Below, one piece after another: positions 44,713 to 55,878 of a stretch of DNA of 64,000 bases. Made by a program: the position numbers and the translations under genes. Under the pieces are notes generated by a model. That model made no database searches and was not told the origin of the DNA. It saw only the letters and a program-made list of their open reading frames with translations. The DNA lies in NCBI GenBank assembly GCA_029204225.1, contig CM055102.1, forward strand, positions 35,708,585 to 35,772,584, read 5' to 3'. This DNA comes from Diphasiastrum complanatum (Eukaryota > Streptophyta > Lycopodiopsida > Lycopodiales > Lycopodiaceae). The number at the start of each line of letters is the position of its first letter. Positions within the stretch are counted from its first letter, which is position 1.

Positions 44713-44892
44713 GAAAGACATTATATATAAATGAAACATTATGAAACCATGTGAGCATTAATATTGCCAAAATATCTTTTCAACATCCCCAAGACGAGAG
44801 GAACATGTGTCTGCAATGACTGGATCATGAAGTTGAGAGGATGGATCTTGATGATCTTGCCCTTCAAATGTGAAGGGCTCGATCCAGGAGGC

Positions 44893-45480
44893 CTAGGAAG
44901 GTGTCTCAGGGTTTTTCCTCCTCAATTGTTTCATACATACGCAAGGAATTGGAAATCTTTTCTTCTGCAATTGTTGCTCCTTCAAGCAAGGATTTAGCGA
45001 TACTCTTTGGATCTTCATGCTAACATGTGGGATTGGCTGCCCCTGCATGTTGACAATTTGCATCTTGCAAATTTGGTTCATCAACAAGAAAGGATAGAAA
45101 TTCTTCAATGATCATAGATTCCTCATCTTGAGGAATCTCTTGAATAGAAAAGTGTTCTGCATACAAACAATATGTGACTACCACTTAAAGTATTATGCAG
45201 GCAAACATCGTGCATGGCAAAAGTACAATTGAAGTTTTCGTCAAATTCCTGCAAAGCAATTTCTATTGCAAGTAATTCCTCATGTGAAATCTTTGCATGC
45301 GGATTTCAATATTTGAATCTCTATGTAGAGTACTTCCTGTATGCAAGCTGGAATAGATTCCTCCTTACAAGAATCTTCTTCTTCGAAGGTATGAAATGCT
45401 GGGGGGCTTCGTACCATCCATTCAAGTTCTGAATGGCTAACATCAAAACTATACGTGATGTCCTGACTGACTTCGAGTCG
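44893..45480 (-). pseudogene. Probable gag C-terminal tail of a copia gag fragment
   Basis: Minus-strand coding-like sequence (MKNFYPFLLMNQICKMQIV) lies on the same strand and side as the gag at 45960-46776 and has the low-complexity character of the gag tail at 49420-49900. No zinc knuckle is here. Confidence 0.3.
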
Positions 45481-45935
45481 AGGATTAAAGTATTCCAGAG
45501 GATTTTATCGCATAGACATAATTAGTGCTGCGAGGTAGCTTCCTGCTGAGTTCAGGTTCCCCGAAGTTAAACAACGCATAGAGGAAACCGAACCTGTAGG
45601 TGGTTGTAGTTGATGAAATTCACAGGGATTCTGACGGAAATTACATTGCTAAACCATGGAGCGGAGGGCCGAAGGCACTCAAAGCCTTTGCCGACCGGGT
45701 TGAACTGCTTTCTCAATAACTCAGTCTAGGCCTGAGGAAACTCTGAAGGAATATACGGTTCCCGAACTTACTCGGCCGCCAGGGGCCGGAATAATTGACT
45801 GGGAAAGCTCCTGAGCCTGTCGGAGGCGGAGGCTGAGCAGAATCCTAGACCCTTTCCCGATTACTGGTTTTTTAGTGCTTTCCTTGCCACTGGGTCCCAA
45901 AGCGAGGGGTTAGGCTGGAATTTGATCCTCGACAA
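45480..45935. other. GC-rich block of unknown origin inside a gag remnant
   Basis: This 455-base block differs sharply in composition from the AT-rich surroundings and has several possible stems (e.g. CAGGTTCC...GGAAACCGAACCTG near 45560-45595). No frame is coding. It splits the gag remnant. It could be an organelle-derived or structural-RNA-derived insert; I cannot assign it. Confidence 0.4.
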
Positions 45936-45959
45936 CTCTCGAAGATTTAGGTAGATTTC

Positions 45960-46776
45960 CCTCTTCAAATATTCAGCTAGTGCATTCTATCACATGAGAC
46001 TTTGCTTTCTCTTGGGCTTTATTCTTTGGATTCTCTTGTAGGTAGATTGCTACATATTCTGAGATCTTGCAATGAATGCATATGATCTTAGAGTTACAAC
46101 ACTTATTCAAAGCATGGCCTTTCTTTCCATAATGACTGCAAGTGGTTTTGCTTTCTTCAGAGTCTTCTTTTGCTCCTTCTTTGCATATGAAGCTTTCTCC
46201 TGATATTTGTCACCTTGAGCTTCTGAACTCTGATCATTGAGGATATACTCCTTTGGCTATTCCTGCTACTGCATTTTCGAATGTCATATCCAGTGTTCTG
46301 GACAATGATGAATATGATGGTGGAACAGATCTCAAGAAAAAGGTGAGCTGCTGCCCATCTGGATTTGCATGTGTTGGACCTGCCAACTTTAAGGAAGAAA
46401 ATTCACATGCTTCTTGAAATGCTTGCAAGTTACCATCCCATCTCAAATTATTTAGACGATTTGATAAGTCTGCCACCTCTGAGGTTGATTTTGATTCGAA
46501 TCTGATCCTCAACTTTGTCCACAATTCGTAAGTTGTCTCTGTATCTGCAACGTCAAGCAGTAAACCATCAGACAAAGTAAGACACATAACTGCATGTGCC
46601 CTATTGTGCCTTGTTCACCATCTGACAAGCTCTGGAGATATAGGATCGATTACCATAGGCTCAGGAGTATTCCCTTGTATGGAGAAGACTAATAATCTTT
46701 AATTTCCAAACATGATAATCCTTGGCACATGACAAAGAAATATCCTTTGGATGACCAAGGTAATGATTATTAGACA
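45960..46776 (-). pseudogene. Copia gag fragment (gag-only family)
   Basis: From MSNNHYLGHPKDIS (46776) through CAKDYHVWKLKIISLL, frames change near 46587; then ETTYELWTKLRIRFESKS and TFFLRSVPPSYSSL (46234-46587); then a degenerate zinc knuckle CSHYGKKGHALNKC near 46105-46150, with the second Cys changed to Tyr. It is a relative of the gag at 49907-51019. Confidence 0.75.
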
Positions 46777-46825
46777 TGATTAAGAAATAGAATGAATGAA
46801 GAAAAACAAATAGATAGAGACTCTA

Positions 46826-46837
46826 GCTCTGATACCA
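46826..46837 (-). promoter_or_regulatory. Primer binding site of the 46-kb copia fragment
   Basis: TGGTATCAGAGC on the minus strand, one base from an LTR edge. Confidence 0.85.
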
Positions 46838-46838
46838 C

Positions 46839-48040
46839 TGCTGAACTTTAGATGCTAGGATCTAAGCGGACACTAGGATCTGGTTTTAGAATTCCTGCTA
46901 CAAAAGAGAGAATTTTTAAAACCCTGATTGACATGCAATGAGAAAAAGTATCATAACTTGCACAAACGAGATCGAATTGTACCAAATCTGGATCTACAGA
47001 ATCCTCACAGTGTACTTGATGACTGTTCACGTATCGAATGTACGATAGGGATCTATATGGATTGTACGGACTTTATAGTGTGTAAAAAATGGAAACCCTA
47101 AAAAATCAGATTTCAATAGCAAAACTAGTAAGCAGATTCAAAAGATGATAGATGCCAAATTCTAAACCTGTTTAGACAAGATCTTAGGGTTCAAATCTGA
47201 AACCCTAATCTGTAGCTTTACAGCCAGATTCCACACGTGTAAAGATCAGATCATTAATGTTCATAAAAGAGCATAGAAGAATTGAAAATCAAACATCTAT
47301 GATGCACAAAGAAATAAGCAAGTTGAGACAAACATATACATCCAAAAACAATTTGAATTGAGCATAAATGAGAGAATATGAACAAACTCAAGATCCAAGG
47401 CTAGAGAGAGTATTTAGAATCCTCTTGATACCCACTCCTCTTCAAGACTCCTATGGTTGGAACTCTTGCTAGTAGAGAATATGGATTTGTGGTCTACAAG
47501 AGCCTTATTTATACTTTTTCCATCGTACAATTGCTCTCCATGCTAGTGGAGGATTTTCACTTAAGGCAAACAATTTTACATGCCTAAATAAAGCAAACTC
47601 ATCCTATGCTTTTTCGCATGCCAAAATAGCATGGGGTTGAGGGCCCATAGGTCCCAGCATGCCAAATTACGTTTTGCATGCCAATTTGGACTTTTGACTA
47701 TGAATAGATTGTTTTTGGACTCACATGCCAAAAAAGCAATCTGTCTCTAGAACCATTGAGGTAGTCTATTATACCATCGGGGTAGTCTACTAGAATTAAA
47801 TGCTCTTGATTAGTATAGGCTCATCTCGTGCAGGAAGGCTTACTAATCTTTGTAAAAATAAAAGTTGGACAATCAATCATGATAGGCTCCATGCTAACTT
47901 AAGCAACCAATCATGATTGGGTCCCCGCTAACTTAGAAAAAACTTTTCTCTAAGCCGAAGTTTTAGCTTAAATTAAATAACCATCAAAGAATAAAAAATT
48001 CGGTATATAAAAACCGGTTCCTTAAAATTGAACTTGGGAA
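46839..48040 (-). repeat. 5' LTR of the 46-kb copia fragment
   Basis: Begins TGCTGAACTTTAG next to the primer site. The outer edge is unresolved; it lies before the gypsy sequence at 48110. A CACACGTGTA motif lies near 47232. Confidence 0.5.
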
Positions 48041-48109
48041 AGAAAAACTTGAAGGAACATTGTCTAGGTTTAAAGGACTAGGGTTCCTGAAAGTCTGGTG
48101 GGGCTTTCT

Positions 48110-48545
48110 GTTACGACATTGTCACCTTCTCTGAACACCCGTTTTAGTCTGTTGACATGAAATATCGGATGCACCTTTTCACTCTCAACTAAAGCTATTC
48201 GGTAACCAAAACCCCCTATTCTCTTAAGTATAGTGAATGGACCACAATACTTAGGGACAAATTAGGGAACTTGGGCTTCTTCAAAGTGGTAGTCTTCTGG
48301 AACTCTTATAAAACTTAGTGAACTTCTTCGAAGCTAGACTCTCTGTGATTTTTGCCTGCATAATGTTTAGCTCGTGCTTGCGCTAGCTTCACATTCTCTT
48401 TTGCTTTCTTTTCAATAGCTTCCATGTCTTGAAGAAACTTGCGGACAGTTTAAATTTTCTCTTTCCTAAGGCCTAAACCCATGGGGGCTCTAGCTTGAAA
48501 TCCATCCAACAACACGAATGGACTATACCCTATAGTGGAGTGCTT
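48110..48545 (-). pseudogene. Ty3/gypsy integrase C-terminal fragment
   Basis: Minus-strand phrases in changing frames match the end of gypsy integrase: FLQDMEAIEKKAKENVKLAQ, RAKHYAGKNHRE, then a degenerate chromodomain-like tail ending near the V-H-P-x-F-H-V type motif (KRCIRYFMSTD). Only this tail is present; element F begins at 48548. Confidence 0.65.
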
Positions 48546-48547
48546 TT

Positions 48548-49414
48548 TGTTGTAAAATGGGTCTAGGGTTTGGTTAGAAACCCCAAGGAAACAGAAGCAA
48601 TTAGGATCTAGATCAAAGCAATTTACCGAGCCCTAGGAAATTGTCTTTAATCACAACAATCTAGGATGATGAATAATTGGCTATCTTAGATAGCAATTGG
48701 CCTAATTTATGCAAGAAAAAGTAACAGGATGAAAGCATTAGCAATCGGCCAAATCAAGTAGTTATTCGGCCTATTCCAAATCTGAAAAAACAGCAAGGTT
48801 AGGGCTGTAAAATTTGCTGAAATTGATAAAGGTAGGCAGCTGTTGAGATTTAACAATGAGCCGTGGTGATAGACATAGACAATTCTTTGAATTTGATGGC
48901 CAAAGATGGGTTTAAAACTGTAATTCCAAATCTGGAATATGTGAAAATCTGCAACGATCAGATTAAAAAAGGCTCCAAAATTTGATTAGAAATGATCAGA
49001 AGATTGGTCTAGAAGGGGTCTAGAAAGTGCAACCTTTCTAACAAGCCATAGCATACCAAAATAGGACAAGTAGATCATAAGATGTGAACGATTGAAGCAA
49101 GGAGGAGGAAAGCATGACATAGAACTTGATTACCAACGATTGGTCTCGAAAGAGATAATATAGAGGAATTGTGGAGGACCCTAGCTTTCTCCCACTCCAA
49201 AGTGTGTGTTGTAGCGATTGTAGGCTAGGTCCTCCTTTTCATATTGTTTTTGGTGTTAAAGCAAGGTACAAGCATGTTAATTGCTTTTGCATGTGTTCTC
49301 CCTCATGCACATATGCATGAAGGTTGGGGATTAGCATGGACCCAGCTCCTAAATTATCTCTTATGCACGTGGTCTTAATTTGGAACTAACATGCTCTCAC
49401 TAATTTGACTTACA
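48548..49414 (-). repeat. Left LTR of gag-only element F
   Basis: Starts TGTTGTAAAATGGG and ends ...TTTGACTTACA. Alignable with 51088-51580; the left copy has about 350 bases near 48663-49010 absent from the right copy. Confidence 0.75.
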
Positions 49415-49906
49415 TCGATATGTGACTGTCTTTCTTGTTGTAAGTTAGAATAACTCTCTTCAAACTGTATTGGAGGTTCGGAGTCAATGAACTCCACAAA
49501 ATAAGCAGCAGCATCAAAATCTCTCACTCGATGTCCTTGATATGCCATCAAGTAGAAGTCTTCATCATCTAGTCTTCAACTGGTTCATACACCACTTGTT
49601 GCAAGTCTTCAATCTGATTGGCAGCTTCATCATGCAACGGATCTGACCAAAGGATGTTGGCTCTGTTGGAAGATTCCTCCTACATATGCTCCTCTGGCTG
49701 TTGCTTTGGCACTGAGTGTGTTCCTTCATCTTCACTGTTCGGCCATCTCTTCGACATGGCATTTGTTGCTACTTGAAACTGCATGACACTTTTACCTTCA
49801 TAAACTCTTCTAAGACTGAATCTAGAAGTCCCTCTTCTCCTGGAGCAAATAGTGAATCCTCTTGTGGAGAATCCTCTTGCTTAAGCTCCCCTTGTTGGGA
49901 AGCTTC
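49415..49906 (-). pseudogene. Element F gag C-terminal extension
   Basis: After a TAG at 49907 the same frame goes on as EASQQGELKQEDSPQ and VLEEFMKVKVSCSFK to a stop at 49769; further coding-like sequence follows in other frames. EASQQGELKQEDS repeats the preceding EVAQQRELKQESS, an internal duplication. Confidence 0.5.
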
Positions 49907-51019
49907 CTACAAGGCAATATGAGTTGGTGAGCTTTCTTGAGAGCTCTCTTGCTTAAGCTCCCTCTGTTGGGCAACTTCCTGCAAGACAAATGATTTGTTC
50001 ACATGCATAGACTTTGATCTTTCAATACCTCCCTGCATGCAAAAAGAGTTAGGATAGCAATCAACTTCCTCCACATAATAGGCGCAGTCATGTCCTTTTG
50101 TATAAGAATTCTGCAATTCCCCTGTGTGGCTCTTTAGCCTTGGAAGACTTTCATCGGCCACTGCAACTGTCTCCTTTTCTTTGCCTTTCTCCTTCTCTCT
50201 TCTTGGTGGCTTCTTGGGGCAGAAATTTGCTGCATGTCCATCTTTCTTACAAAATTTGGAAGGGATGTTCGGATTGTACCAGCATGTGTTCTTGCTGTGA
50301 CCATCTTTGCCACAGTGACTGCATCTTTTCGGCTCCTTGTCCTTTGAGCTTTTGCCTTTCTTCTGACCTGCAAAATAAATAGTTGCTCCTTCTACCTGAG
50401 GCTTGGTAGTTCCTTTTACCAGTGGCACGGTATCATCAACAATGAGGTCATCATCCTTCATCTGCTCCTCTTCATAGATAGGTTGCACTGCATCTTCAAA
50501 TGTCGAACCTCGAGTTCTACCCAGAATTGATCTTACATGCATATAAGATTTTGGTAAAGCTCTCAGAAAAATAATAAGCTTTTTGTCTTCAGCTATGGGA
50601 TGCTCAGGTCCTGCCATTTGCAAATGTCAGAAGATGTCACTTAACATTGCAACGAATTTATGATCTTCCTTACCGTCCCACTTCTGTCCATATAACATGC
50701 CATTGAGATAATCAACTTCATGAACAGATTTAGACTCAAAATCATGCCTGATTTGTTGCCATAAAGTTCTAGCATGTGTGCGATTTGAATAATCAAGAAT
50801 AAGTTTGGTACATAGAGACAAACCTATAACTGAGAGAGCCTTTCCATTGGCTTCCTTCCAAGTCAGATATTCTTGACTTGCATGATCTTCTGGCTCAGCT
50901 ATTTCACCATTCACTATCTCCCACAAGTAACCTTGTGATCTTAGATGGTGATGGATTTCTACTAGCCAGGCATGATAGTCATCTGTGGAAGTAAGCTTTA
51001 CAGCAAATTGTTGAGACAT
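49907..51019 (-). pseudogene. Element F gag with two zinc knuckles, one internal stop
   Basis: From MSQQFAVKLTSTDDYHAWLV (51019) the frame runs through ARTLWQQIRHDFESKS and DYLNGMLYGQKW to a single TGA at 50627, then HLQMAGPEHPIAEDKK and FLRALPKSYMHVRS, to the zinc knuckle CSHCGKDGHSKNTC and a partial second one (FCKKDGHAANFC). This is a copia Gag nucleocapsid. No protease, integrase or RT follows before the left LTR, so the element is gag-only. The lone TGA suggests recent inactivation. Confidence 0.8.
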
Positions 51020-51087
51020 GATGAGAAAGGAAGAAGTCAATCAAACAAGCACAATTAGAAAGCTAAAAAACTAGAACCCTAGGCTCT

Positions 51088-51580
51088 GAATAGGGTTTGG
51101 TTAGAAACCCTAAGCAAACTGAAGCAATTAGGATCTAGAACAATGCAATTTACCTAACCCTAGGAAATTGTCTTTAATCAAAAAAATTGTTCTAGAATGG
51201 TTCTAGAAAGTGCAAACTTCTAACAAGCCATAGCACACCAAAATAGGACAATTTGATCATAAGATATGAACGATGGAAGCAAGGAGGAAGAAAGAACATA
51301 AATTAAAAAGCATAACATAGAACTTGATTACCAACGATTAGTCTCCAAAAAGATAATATGGAGGAATTGTGGAGGACCCTAGCTTGTAGGCTAGATCCTC
51401 CTTTTTATATTGTTTTTGGTGTTAAAGCAAGGTACAAGCATGTTAATTGGTTTTGCATGTGTTCTCCCTCATGCACATATGCATGAAGGCTGGGGATTAG
51501 CATGGACCCAACTCCTAAATTATCTCTTATGCATGTGGTCTTAATTTGGACCCAACATGCTCTCACTAATTTGACCTACA
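51088..51580 (-). repeat. Right LTR of gag-only element F
   Basis: TAGGGTTTGGTTAGAAACCC matches the left LTR from 48564. The adjacent primer site is reduced (CAGAGCC kept, the TGGTAT part damaged), apparently by a small deletion across the LTR edge. Confidence 0.7.
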
Positions 51581-53024
51581 TGCTAATTGAATTTGGACGA
51601 ATCTCACCTAGAGAGGTCCCACGAAATTAAGTTAGGAACTAACTTAAAAAGCATGTACTAAATGGAGTTGCCATCATCATGCAAGAAGGGTCTCCATACT
51701 TTAGAACCTTGACTTTGACAATTTTCTAAAAAAAAATTCTTTTTTCTTTTGACTTTGACTATCCAAGATTAAGCTTTTATATGTAAAGGAAAACTAAACT
51801 AAACTAAATAAAATATATAAGGAATTTTGTCTAAGCTTAATTGTCAACACTTTTCACTATTATATGCAAACTCCAAAAGTGGAAGTTACTCTTCTCAATT
51901 GGTTTGTCTCTTAATTACATATGCCCAAAGCATATCTTCCAAGACATGATTGACCCTAGCTATCTGCCCATCACTCTGCAGATGGTCAATGGTGCTCATA
52001 GAGGGAGGAGAGAGAGAGAGAGAAGCCAAGTCCTACATATGTGTGCACCCACATGAGACTGCCATGTGTGAGGTCTCACTGACTCCAGTTCAGTGAGTCA
52101 TTGAGTTCTCCTTACGTTATCTCTAACTTAATGTCATCTTGGGTCCTCTATTAATTAATAACTTAGGCCCCTACTTAAGGTTATTAATTAATATTCATGG
52201 GTCCCCCCAGTACTTCAAATACCAATTAACCAACATGGCTCCTAGGCAATTCATATGCCTAGAGCCCCAACTCTATCTAAAGGTCGACGCAGTCCCCCTA
52301 GGAGTCACTTCCTAGGGTGACACGTGCAGGGCGCAAATTAGATTATGGGGTGCTTTGAAATCTGCATTTAATGCTCTTGTAAATGGCAGCAAAGTGCTAA
52401 AATATTTTCTAGAATGCTAGACAAGATGAATGCAACAAATTCTCGGGAATTTGGATGAGACAAGCTGAAGATCTGAGTAGGTGTAGTATCCCGATGGGGA
52501 GAGGAGAGAGTTAAGCAAAAAGAGCCGAATGATTCAAGATGCAAGAAATGAAGCTCAAACTCATGATTCGTGGGGTTTCTCCCTCCATTAAATAGAGAAA
52601 CAAGTACAAATTTGTGTGGATGAGTCATCACGAGCGAACTCTCTCTTTATACCTACTTCAAGCTAGTTCTCTTGAGAGAACTCAAGATACCTAATTAACT
52701 TATTATTTTTGCCCCAAGTTTTCAAACTTGGGGGTCTAGGGCCCAAAAGAAAAATTGGACCCAACATTAAAACTTTGAGGACCTTTTTCTAGACCCTCGA
52801 TGTTGAAAAAAAAAACTTTTTCTAAATTTTCCTCTTTAAATGTTGAAACTTGGACATTTACAAGTTTGGGTCTGAACTTAAAAAAAAAAAACAGCTTTTA
52901 ATTTTTTCGAGCACTCAGAACTTTTCAAGAAATATCTTTGACAAGGTTTTTTGAGCTCCCCCTCAAACCTGCCATAAGCGCATGTGACCTGGGTTAGTAA
53001 AACAACAAAGTAGACCATTTATTT
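51581..53024. other. Non-coding sequence, probably LTR-derived
   Basis: No coding motif is seen. It contains GA repeats near 52008, AT-rich TTAATTAATA motifs near 52155-52190, and ACACGTGCAGGGC at 52320. Confidence 0.35.
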
Positions 53025-53231
53025 TGTTGCAAAATGGGTCTTAGGGTTTTAACACCAAAGCACCAAATTGGTTGTAAGCGGAAGTGAATTTAGGATCTTG
53101 CTTAATCCTATCCACCTATCTCTAGGAGATAAAGATCAAGCATAAACATATAATTGACGATGACAAGCAATCAGTAGTAGGATCATTCGGCCTACATCAA
53201 GGAGGTTCGGCCTAGCTAAGTAAACTAAACC
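53025..53231 (-). repeat. LTR start related to element F
   Basis: TGTTGCAAAATGGGTCTTAGGG resembles the left LTR start of element F. Similarity fades after ~60 bases. Confidence 0.4.
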
Positions 53232-53740
53232 CTAATCAGCTGTGGTCCATGCCAAGAGAGATGGGAGTGCCAGCTTCCTTGTTGGCTTTTTCTTCCAAAT
53301 TTGTTTTTGCTTGAATAGGTTGTGAGGTGCTTCTTCCTTGTCGATAGGTATTGAAAGTTTCAAATCCTCTTTCTTTTCTTCCACCTTTGGAGTGAAAGTC
53401 TTCAGCTGCTTTCCTTCTTCCATTGGTCTTGGAGCATCAACTTCATAATTCGAAACATGTCTTGTAGCTTTGTCCAATATAGGTGTGCACCCTCTTCATG
53501 TTTGACTTCTAGCATCATCCATGTGTCCAGTGACAAACCTGTAATGTTGATAGCTTTGTTGTTCCTGCTTCTCCATCGGATGAATTCAAGAGTTGATTTG
53601 TCAGTTGGTCTAGGGATTAGTCCTTGGACAAGATCCCATAGATTTCCTTCTTGAAAAATATCGATGAGTTGAGTTTTCCATTGGAAAAACTCTTCCTTTA
53701 AAGCTTGTTGTGAAAGATGGATATCATAATGGTAAACCAT
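53232..53740 (-). pseudogene. Copia gag fragment G
   Basis: From Met 53740 (MVYHYDIHLSQQALKEEFFQ) it reads WKTQLIDIFQEGNLWDLV and FIRWRSRNNKAINITGLSLD, then shifts frame into a Lys/Glu-rich tail (53232-53477). No zinc knuckle is visible. The longer open frame to 53794 only reads through the primer site. Confidence 0.65.
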
Positions 53741-53781
53741 TGCAACATATGGACTAAAGGAAACAAGATATTGGTAACCTT

Positions 53782-53793
53782 GCTCTGATACCA
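53782..53793 (-). promoter_or_regulatory. Primer binding site of fragment G
   Basis: TGGTATCAGAGC on the minus strand. The LTR to its right is cut after ~65 bases, where gypsy element H begins (about 53860). Confidence 0.85.
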
Positions 53794-53833
53794 CAGTTGA
53801 ATTCTAAGCGTGTGCGGAAGCGTAAGGATATTG

Positions 53834-54421
53834 TTAAACTAGCTCACTAGGACTACTAGAAGCAAGCTGACTGTCTGTGAGTATGCCTGAAAAAAATATT
53901 TGTTTGGTGGACCAATTTATAATAGCATTTGCCTGATATAACCAGGATCTTCCAAATAATATTGAGTATGGTGGTGTATCTAATGGGTTTATGACAAAGA
54001 AATTCATGACGAACGTCTCTGTTTTTATAATTGGTATGCATCTAGATGCATTTACTAAATGAATTTCATGATGAGTAGTAGGCTGGATCCGATTTTTTAA
54101 TCCTAACTCCTTTGCCATTGTCTCAGTCATTAATTTGATACTAGATTCTAAGTCTACTAATATTTTATTAGTAGTATGGCCTCCTATAATGGCACTTATC
54201 TCTAGGACTCCACAATCTCCTCTATCTACATATTCTACTCTATTGCTATATGCAGGTATGGATAATGTAACAAATCTTTCCCCTTCCTTAGTCCTTACGG
54301 AATGAACTCCTTCATCATCTGAAGTATAGTTCAAGGAAGATGTAGGCGTCTCTCCTTCATATTTGTCCTTCTCCCAGGATACAGTAATACGCCTATGGCT
54401 TTCTCCTTCTGATGTTACCAT
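53834..54421 (-). pseudogene. Element H second retropepsin domain, catalytic triad lost
   Basis: Follows the first protease domain in the same frame after one TGA. The fold is recognisable: VLEISAIIGGHTTNKILVD, then LESSIKLMTETMAKELGL, and the C-terminal YSILFGRSWLYQANAIINW. Where active retropepsins have D-[ST]-G it has D-L-E. The last residues are lost near 53860, where fragment G begins. It is a paralogue of 54428-54847. Confidence 0.75.
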
Positions 54422-54427
54422 CTGGTC

Positions 54428-54847
54428 TCAGAAGGTAATCTCCTTCTTCCTCCAGTGGGTAATAACATCGGCTTGATATAGCCATAGCCTCCCTAATAAG
54501 ACTTTATATGATGATTCCTTAGTGGTCTTTAATATAATGAAATCCATCAGAAGCTTATGATCCCCAATGTAAACTGTGACCTGAGGCAACTCCCCTATTG
54601 GAGTTCTCCTAGTTGCATCTGCTAATCTCAGATGTCTAAGTGTAGGCACTATCCTATGATGAATGCCTAACTCATATGTTGTCTCTTCAGTCATTATATT
54701 TACACTGGATCCTGAATCTATGGATACACTATCTAAATTACATCCATTAATGATCACCTGGATCTCAGCTGGACCTTTGTCACCATGGTTTATCAGTCCT
54801 ACGTCGACTAATGGCAACTTAGTTTTTTTTTTCTTTTTTCTTTGCAA
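54428..54847 (-). pseudogene. Element H first retropepsin domain
   Basis: A viral-type aspartic protease: IQVIINGCNLDSVSIDSGSS with the D-S-G triad intact, VNIMTEETTYELGI, and the C-terminal YKVLLGRLWLYQADVITHW. It sits between the gag zinc knuckles and the second, degenerate protease domain, and ends with a TGA at 54428. Confidence 0.8.
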
Positions 54848-54902
54848 AAATTGTTTAATCTCTTTCTTATAGTATTGATTATCTTCTAATAGTTGTTAAA
54901 AG

Positions 54903-55339
54903 TTATATTGGGCATTCTAGAGACAAAATCTTCACTATATCATATGAACGATGTCTAAGTGGCGATGGGTCTCTAGGTGGGTCATTACTTATAATTGGAT
55001 CTGAGAATGTTACTTTTTTAACTTTCTTCGTTTCTTCGTCTAAGAGTTTCTTAGCTTCTAAACTAATATCTAGTTCATAGTATTTTTCATGATCTATCAA
55101 AGTGAATTTTCAGCGGATTGCTTTGCAGGTTGCATTTTAGTTGTCGCGTTTTTCATGCTTTTTGCAGTTTTTGCAATATTCGCATTTTTGTCCTTCTTAG
55201 TTTTCTTTTTATCTCTAAGAGTTGGCATATTCTTCCTACTTCTAGTTGTGACTTTATTTAAATCTAAGTCTAATTCAGGCCAATCTTGGTTTTGATTTTG
55301 TACGGTCTCAGACTCTACTTCTATCCTTTGGACTACCAT
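54903..55339 (-). pseudogene. Element H gag-protease linker
   Basis: A Lys/Glu-rich linker (MIDHEKYYELDISLEAKKLL, TRSRKNMPTLRDKKKTKKDK) in two overlapping frames. No domain is expected. Confidence 0.55.
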
Positions 55340-55414
55340 GTCAGTGGTGGATTTAGATGGCCATGGCTCATCTTCTCTAGGCGTATTACTAAACCGCGGT
55401 CTAGACCATGGCTG

Positions 55415-55786
55415 TTATGGCTGAGGACATTCAGTAGTGACATGTCCTTTGCCTTTGCAATTAGCACAAAGTGGCACATATCCTATTGACCTCCTAGGTT
55501 CATGACAGTCAGGCGAATAGTGACCATGGGCTCCGCAATTATAGCATGAACCCTTTACTCTTGGTGGAGGAGTGGAATCTCTTGCCCCTCCTCTACGCAA
55601 AATAGTATGTTGTTGGCTATTGCGTAGTTTAGATGTAAAATTCTTCTGGTTAGAAGGAGTAGCGGTATAGGCTACCTCCTCATGATTATCAACTGGATAG
55701 AGAAATAATTCTTCCTCTACATAGCTGGTTTGTAAATTAGGACAATTCATTTTAGAATGTCCCTCTTTACCACAGGCCGTTAGCAT
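55415..55786 (-). pseudogene. Element H gag zinc knuckles
   Basis: Three CCHC-type motifs: ACGKEGHSKMNC (first Cys lost), CYNCGAHGHYSPDC and CANCKGKGHVTTEC. This is the nucleocapsid part of a Ty3/gypsy gag. Confidence 0.85.
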
Positions 55787-55878
55787 TTGATTTTGCCTTC
55801 TTCCTCTTGGCTTTAACGTCGGACATCTGGACTTTTAAGGTCCCCCATTTGCTTCGCTAAAAGCTCTACACTTTTCCT

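Noticed and set aside
45540-45600. Possible 5S rRNA gene (CCGAAGTTAAAC phrase)
   Set aside because: The rest of the block lacks the 5S sequence and its internal promoter elements.
53741-53794. N-terminal extension of the gag frame at 53402-53794
   Set aside because: Its first codons (MVSEQG) are the primer binding site read as protein; the true start is the Met at 53740 or later.
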